From assembly GCA_049792815.1 (NCBI GenBank), contig JBARBG010000135.1, forward strand, positions 1 to 17,833: a stretch of 17,833 bases of DNA. The letters run 5' to 3'. The position numbers and the translations under genes were made by a program. This DNA comes from DAIDKA01 sp049792815. GTDB lineage: Bacteria; Pseudomonadota; Gammaproteobacteria; Steroidobacterales; Steroidobacteraceae. Positions 13,194 to 17,833 of this stretch are shown in pieces (the first letter of the stretch is position 1; the number at the start of each line of letters is the position of its first letter). The notes under the pieces are model-generated. The model did no database searches and was not told the origin of the DNA. It saw only the letters and a list, made by a program, of their open reading frames with translations.

Positions 13194-15350
13194 ATGACAC
13201 GCCTCAACCCGTTGAACCGGATCCAGAGCGCCCTCGCGACGCTCATGACCGCGCTCATCGTCGGTTCAACCCTCCTGTCGCAGGCCCGCGCAGCTGACAG
13301 CAACACCCTGACGGCCATCGATGTGCGGCCCATGGCGGGACAACAGCTGCAGTTGACCCTGAAGCTGTCAGGTCCGGCGCCACAGCCGACGGCTTTCGCC
13401 ATCGATAATCCGGCGCGCGTCTCGGTGGACCTGCCGAACACTAAGCTGGCCCTGACCTCGCGGCGCATCGACGTGCGCTCCGGCGGGCTCGACACGATTC
13501 TCGCCGCTGACACCGCGGAACGCAGCCGCCTGGTACTGGTCCTCGACAAGATGATGCCGTACGCCATGAAGGTCGACGGCAACAACATCGTGATCACCCT
13601 GGGTGCGGCTGCCAGCGAGGCCGCGGTGGCCAGCGCCGCGCCCGCCACCAGTGATGGCGCAGCGCCGACCACGGTCGTCACGCGCAGCATCCAGAGCATT
13701 GATTTCCGTCGCAGTGTCGATGGCGCCGGCCGCGTGGTCGTACGCCTGTCCGATCCGCATACCCCGATCAACCTGCGCCAGGTCGGCGATCAGGTGGTCG
13801 TCGATTTCGCGGGTACCGAGCTGCCCAAGAGCCTGATGCGCCGTTTTGATGCCAATGACTATGGCACCTCGGTGACCAGTTTCGATGCCACCCGTTCCGG
13901 CAACGACGCCCGCCTCGTCATCAGCGCCAAGGGCGACTACGAACAGTTGGCCTACCAGACCAACGACCAGTACGTGGTCGAGATCCAGCCGCAGCGCAAG
14001 CCCGAGGTGGCGCAGGAAGAAAAGCGCCAGTACACGGGCGAGAAAATGTCGATCGTCTTCCAGGACCTCGAAACCCGTGCGGTGCTGCAGCTGGTGGCCG
14101 ACACCAGCGGCCAGAACATCGTGGTCAGCGACTCGGTACGCGGCGGTATGACCTTAAGACTGCAGAACGTGCCCTGGGACCAGGTTCTGGACATCGTTCT
14201 GCGCACCAAGGGCCTGGACAAGCGCCAGGACGGCAACGTCATCATCGTGGCGCCGGCCGATGAGATCGCGGCGCGCGAAAAGGCCGAACTGGCCGCGCGC
14301 AAGGATCTGCAGGAACTCGAGCCGCTGCGCTCGGAGTACATGCAGGTCAACTATGCCAAGGCCTCGGACATGGCCACCCTCATCAAGTCAACCGGCCGCT
14401 CGATGCTCTCACCGCGCGGCAATGTGTCGGTGGATGCCCGCACCAATACCCTGCTGGTGCAGGATACCGCTGACCGCCTCGAAGACGTGCGCCGCCTGGT
14501 CGCGACCCTCGACATTCCGGTGCGCCAGGTGCGCATCGAAGCGCGCCTGGTCATCGTCAACAACGACTTCCAGCGCGAGCTGGGCGCCGTGCTGGGTTTC
14601 AATGGCGTCAACAAGAACGGTAACAATGGCCTCGTCACCACCTCAGGCTCGTCCCAGGGGGTCGACACCATCGTCTCCTCGGCCCTGACCAACCTGACTA
14701 CCACCGGTAACACATTCCCCGTCACGCTTCCCACCGGCGGCGCTGCGCCGACGCGCTACAACGTCAACCTGCCGGTCTCGAGCCCGGCCGGCAGCATTGC
14801 CTTGGGGATACTCGGATCAGACTACCTGCTGGACCTGGAACTGTCGGCGGCGCAGACCGAGACGCGTGCTGACATCATCTCCTCGCCCAGTGTGATCACG
14901 GCCAATCAGAAGCAGGCCAAGATCCTGCAGGGTACCGAGATTCCGTATCAGCAGTCCGCCTCCAGTGGCGCGACTTCCATCGAGTTCAAAGACGCGGTGC
15001 TGTCACTGGAAGTGACGCCGCAGATCACGCCGGACAATCGGATCATCCTCGATGTGGATGTGAAGAAGGACACGGTCGGCACCATTGTGGTGGCGTCCGG
15101 CGGCGTGAACGTGCCCAGTATCGACACCCAGGAGATCACTGACCAGGTCATCGTCGGTGACGGCCAGACCGTGGTCCTGGGCGGCATCCTTCAGACCACG
15201 CACCGGGTTGATGAGACCAAGGTGCCCTATCTGGGCGATGTGCCGATCCTAGGTAACTTATTCAAGACGACGACCAAGACCAATGACAAAGACGAACTCT
15301 TGATCTTTGTGACGCCGAAGATAGTTCATGAAGGCGTCAACGTGTATTGA
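13194..15350 (+). CDS. pilQ: Type IV pilus secretin PilQ
   Basis: The 718-residue outer-membrane secretin forms the pore through which the pilus passes. A signal peptide ends at ARA (31-33) before Ala34-Asp35. Two AMIN-type peptidoglycan-binding domains follow (about 38-137 and 163-265), then a secretin/TonB short N-terminal domain (285-355), a NolW-like secretin_N domain (378-445) and the secretin beta-barrel domain (about 540-712) with the signature VPYLGDVPILGNLFKTT (677-693). A Gly/Thr/Ser-rich insert of about 60 residues (470-530) sits between secretin_N and the barrel, probably at the gate region. The ATG has AGGGAG nine bases upstream. It is the last canonical gene of the pilMNOPQ operon. 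Confidence 0.96.
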   Translation: MTRLNPLNRIQSALATLMTALIVGSTLLSQARAADSNTLTAIDVRPMAGQQLQLTLKLSGPAPQPTAFAIDNPARVSVDLPNTKLALTSRRIDVRSGGLDTILAADTAERSRLVLVLDKMMPYAMKVDGNNIVITLGAAASEAAVASAAPATSDGAAPTTVVTRSIQSIDFRRSVDGAGRVVVRLSDPHTPINLRQVGDQVVVDFAGTELPKSLMRRFDANDYGTSVTSFDATRSGNDARLVISAKGDYEQLAYQTNDQYVVEIQPQRKPEVAQEEKRQYTGEKMSIVFQDLETRAVLQLVADTSGQNIVVSDSVRGGMTLRLQNVPWDQVLDIVLRTKGLDKRQDGNVIIVAPADEIAAREKAELAARKDLQELEPLRSEYMQVNYAKASDMATLIKSTGRSMLSPRGNVSVDARTNTLLVQDTADRLEDVRRLVATLDIPVRQVRIEARLVIVNNDFQRELGAVLGFNGVNKNGNNGLVTTSGSSQGVDTIVSSALTNLTTTGNTFPVTLPTGGAAPTRYNVNLPVSSPAGSIALGILGSDYLLDLELSAAQTETRADIISSPSVITANQKQAKILQGTEIPYQQSASSGATSIEFKDAVLSLEVTPQITPDNRIILDVDVKKDTVGTIVVASGGVNVPSIDTQEITDQVIVGDGQTVVLGGILQTTHRVDETKVPYLGDVPILGNLFKTTTKTNDKDELLIFVTPKIVHEGVNVY

Positions 15351-15401
15351 TGGCGTACCGGAGTCAATTGGTCTTAATCGCAACGAATTTTCAGGTGAGA
15401 C

Positions 15402-17648
15402 ATGCGTAAACTCTTGTCAACTCTGGCGCTGCTGATGCTGGCGGCTACCTTGGTAGGATGCGGGGGCACGGGTGCTGCCTTCGTATCTCCATCCAGCGCT
15501 CCGGGCGGCGGCACCGGCACCGGTGCTGGTACGGTCGCCACGATTACGGTTACGCCTGCGTCCGCGACCATTTCCTCAGACAGTAGCTCCTCCACTGGCA
15601 TCACGGTTGTCGCGGAGGATGCTAATCATGTGGCGGTCGACGGCGCGAAGATCTCATTCAGTGCCACTGCCGGAACGCTGCAGGTCCAGAATGGCGTCAC
15701 GGACGCGAGCGGCAAGGCGACCGCCATACTGTCGGCAAATGGAGCCGGAACCGGCACGGCGATCACGGTTACGGCCTCAGTTGGCGGCATTTCCGGCACA
15801 GCCACCGTCACGGTGTCGTCTACCCAGCAGACCCTGACGTTGCTGACGAGCACGCCGCAGATCTATTCCGACGGGTCAGCCACCGCCACGATAACGGCAC
15901 TGGTGCGGGACTCGAGCAACAACGTGACGCCAGGCGTCTTGGTGAGCTTTGTGGCAACGGCCGGAGCCCTCACCAACATCCAGGGCACCACGGATGCCAA
16001 TGGCAGCGCCACGGCGCAACTGACAAACGCCGGAGATCCCACCAATCGGACCATTACGGTGACCGCCACCGCCGGCACCAGCTCGGCCACAGTCAATGTC
16101 GCCGTGGTTGGCACGTCGCTGGTCATCAGCGGCCCGTCGACACTGGTCCAGGGAAGCACCGGTACCTTTACTGTCGCCCTGACCGACTACGGCAAGAACG
16201 GCATCGGCGGCAAGATGGTCACGCTAGTTTCAGCTCTCGGCAATACGCTGTCGGCGGCTTCGGTGACCACCAGCAGCACGGGTCAGCAGACCTTCACGCT
16301 CAAGGCTGTCAATGCCGGCACCGATACCATTACGGCCTCTGCCCTCGGTCTGACGACCACCGCGACTGTTGCGGTCAGTGCCCAGGCTTTCGCATTCACG
16401 GCACCCGCGCCAGGTCCTGTGGCTCAGGTACCCATCGGCGTGGCCAACGCGATTCCTGTCACAGTCGTGTGGCAGGGCGCCGGCGGCGCCAATCAAAGTG
16501 TGACCTTTACGACCAGCCGCGGCACGTTTGTCGGAGGTACATCCAATACCGGATCATCTACTGTTGCCACCACCGACGGTACCGGAACGACCTCCGGCAT
16601 CACCCTGTATTCTGGCCAGGCCGGTCCCGCGACGATCACCGCCACCGGTACCGGTGTGACGGCGCAGACGACGGTCAATTTCGTCGCAACTGTACCCGCC
16701 ACCATTACCTTGCAGGCCAGTCCGTCGACCATTTCGACCCAGGGTCAGAGCACGATCATTGCGACCGTACGCGACATAAACAATAACCTGGTGCCGAACC
16801 AGGTCGTGAACTTCACGCTCGCTGACATTACCGGTGGCACGCTGTCGCTGCCCTCCGCCACGACCAACACGCAAGGCCAGGCGTCGGTGGTCTACACCGC
16901 CACTGCGACGCCGAGCTCGGCCAACGGCGTGACGGTCACAGCGACGACCGGAAGCATACCCGCTGCCTCTGCGTCACTTACCGTGGGCGGTCAGACTGTG
17001 AACCTGCAGCTGGGCACGGGCAATACCATAGTCTCCCTAAATCAAACCCTGTATCAGATGCCGTACTCGGCGATTCTCGCCGATTCGGGCGGCCATGCGC
17101 TGACTGGGGTCACCGTTACCTTTACGCTGACGCCACTGGCATTCGAGCAGGGTTCGCGGGCGTGGAATGGCACCCTTTGGGCCACAGACTCCACTACGCT
17201 ATCGACCGACCCACATGTGTTTGCGCAGCTCCAAAATCCGGCCGGCAACTCAGGCGCCGTATCTTGGGGATGCACGAACGAGGATGCCAACAACGACCAA
17301 ATTTTCGACGCGGGGGACTACAACGGAGCCGGTGCCTACAACGCCGCGACCAACGCAACCGATAGCGGCTTGTATCCCGGTACGGTCGCCAATCTTGACA
17401 ATCAGCAGGTCGTTACTACGGCGGGTGGCTACGCGACGGTCAACATCACCTATCCGAAGGACCATGCGTTCTGGGTGGCGTTGAAGCTGACCGCCACGGC
17501 CACCGTCGCCGGTTCGCAGAACTCCACCTCGGCGATCTTCTGGCTGCCGGGACTTGCTACCGATTTCACGACCCAGTCAGTCGATCCACCTGGGGTGATA
17601 AGCCCCTATGGGACCTACGCTACCTGTGGTGACCACAACTACCCGTAA
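15402..17648 (+). CDS. Predicted lipoprotein with repeated bacterial Ig-like (Big_1-type) domains
   Basis: The 748-residue protein has a lipoprotein signal with lipobox LVGC (Cys20) and a Gly/Thr-rich linker. Five Ig-like repeats follow at about 45-138, 143-236, 238-326, 328-429 and 431-529. Each has the invasin/intimin group-1 pattern of alternating Thr/Val/Ala strands, a central V-x-F/L segment and a D-x-x-G-x-A turn (GVTDASGKATA, GTTDANGSATA, TTNTQGQASV). The last part (530-748) begins like another repeat (LTGVTVTFTL at 567-576) but carries a long insert with an EF-hand-like loop DANNDQIFDAGD (628-639) and two cysteines (624, 742). No beta-barrel or autotransporter domain is seen, so the lipid is the likely anchor. 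It lies 51 bases after pilQ and before aroK on the same strand. An adhesin or pilus-associated role is inferred only from context. Confidence 0.88.
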   Translation: MRKLLSTLALLMLAATLVGCGGTGAAFVSPSSAPGGGTGTGAGTVATITVTPASATISSDSSSSTGITVVAEDANHVAVDGAKISFSATAGTLQVQNGVTDASGKATAILSANGAGTGTAITVTASVGGISGTATVTVSSTQQTLTLLTSTPQIYSDGSATATITALVRDSSNNVTPGVLVSFVATAGALTNIQGTTDANGSATAQLTNAGDPTNRTITVTATAGTSSATVNVAVVGTSLVISGPSTLVQGSTGTFTVALTDYGKNGIGGKMVTLVSALGNTLSAASVTTSSTGQQTFTLKAVNAGTDTITASALGLTTTATVAVSAQAFAFTAPAPGPVAQVPIGVANAIPVTVVWQGAGGANQSVTFTTSRGTFVGGTSNTGSSTVATTDGTGTTSGITLYSGQAGPATITATGTGVTAQTTVNFVATVPATITLQASPSTISTQGQSTIIATVRDINNNLVPNQVVNFTLADITGGTLSLPSATTNTQGQASVVYTATATPSSANGVTVTATTGSIPAASASLTVGGQTVNLQLGTGNTIVSLNQTLYQMPYSAILADSGGHALTGVTVTFTLTPLAFEQGSRAWNGTLWATDSTTLSTDPHVFAQLQNPAGNSGAVSWGCTNEDANNDQIFDAGDYNGAGAYNAATNATDSGLYPGTVANLDNQQVVTTAGGYATVNITYPKDHAFWVALKLTATATVAGSQNSTSAIFWLPGLATDFTTQSVDPPGVISPYGTYATCGDHNYP

Positions 17649-17669
17649 CGGCAAGTTCCTTTGACCAGC

Positions 17670-17698
17670 ACGGCCGCCGCAAGGCGGCCGTTTGCTAT
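17670..17698 (+). terminator. Rho-independent terminator after the Ig-repeat gene
   Basis: ACGGCCGCC and GGCGGCCGT form a perfect 9-bp stem closed by a GCAA tetraloop (17670-17691), followed by a moderately T-rich TTGCTATT. It lies 22 bases after the stop and ends about 12 bases before the aroK ATG, so it probably separates the pil transcript from aroK or attenuates it. Confidence 0.7.
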
Positions 17699-17710
17699 TC
17701 TCCCGCCCCT

Positions 17711-17833
17711 ATGCTCGGCAAGCGCAATATCTACCTGGTAGGCCCCATGGGTTCGGGCAAGAGCGCCGTGGGCAGGATCCTGGCGCGCATGGTCGATGCG
17801 CCCTTCCTGGACAGCGATGCCGAGATCGAGAAA
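17711..17833 (+). CDS. aroK: Shikimate kinase I, N-terminal part, runs off the right edge
   Basis: The 41 visible codons, MLGKRNIYLV onwards, match the N-terminus of AroK, which phosphorylates shikimate with ATP in the aromatic amino acid pathway. The Walker A loop GPMGSGKS is at 11-18 and the shikimate-binding start DSDAEIEK at 34-41. Linkage of aroK to pilQ is ancestral in gammaproteobacteria; here an extra gene and a terminator-like hairpin intervene. No Shine-Dalgarno sequence is visible before the ATG, where the DNA is C-rich. The rest of the gene is outside the window. Confidence 0.93.
   Translation, partial: MLGKRNIYLVGPMGSGKSAVGRILARMVDAPFLDSDAEIEK

Noticed and set aside
15402..17648. 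Repeat-rich DNA in the Ig-domain gene considered as a tandem repeat or CRISPR-like array
   Set aside because: The periodicity is in the protein (degenerate Ig domains); the DNA repeats are not identical and have no spacer structure.

Overview
The window is high-GC, tightly packed chromosomal DNA from a gammaproteobacterium. The gene order yicC / rph-rdgB-hemW, rpmE next to gltA, and mrcA divergent from pilMNOPQ with aroK downstream suggests the Xanthomonadales/Nevskiales side of the class. That placement is inferred from synteny and was not tested by database search.

Layout. (1) Positions 1-400 are the edge of an integrated element. The N-terminus of a P4-type tyrosine recombinase runs off the left end, and its upstream region holds three copies of a 10-bp repeat and a spaced direct repeat. 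It sits just downstream of the yicC stop, a known integration target of mobilizable islands. (2) yicC (minus strand) is divergent from an overlapping operon: a PP2C-type phosphatase, rph (RNase PH), rdgB (dITP/XTP pyrophosphatase) and hemW (radical-SAM heme chaperone). (3) A 384-base gap before rpmE contains three DnaA-box sequences, two of them a perfect inverted pair, and a good sigma70 promoter for rpmE (ribosomal protein L31). (4) gltA (citrate synthase) converges on an unrecognised conserved gene, their stop codons touching. That gene lies downstream of mrcA (penicillin-binding protein 1A) on the minus strand. (5) Between mrcA and pilM a cyclic-di-GMP-I (GEMM-I) riboswitch aptamer faces the pilMNOPQ operon and is followed by a long structured leader. 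(6) Behind pilQ, where aroK is often the next gene, lies a 748-residue predicted lipoprotein of repeated Ig-like (Big_1-type) domains with an EF-hand-like calcium loop. A strong terminator-like hairpin follows, then the first 41 codons of aroK.

How the genes work together. pilM-pilQ encode the alignment complex and outer-membrane secretin of a type IVa pilus. The riboswitch suggests that c-di-GMP, the signal for the motile-to-sessile switch, acts on the mRNA of this machine. The Ig-repeat lipoprotein, on the same strand 51 bases after pilQ with no promoter seen between them, could be a surface or periplasmic partner of the pilus. The riboswitch leader and this lipoprotein are the most interesting items. 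The rest of the window is housekeeping: RNA maturation and decay, nucleotide-pool cleaning, heme chaperoning, the TCA cycle, peptidoglycan synthesis and the shikimate pathway.
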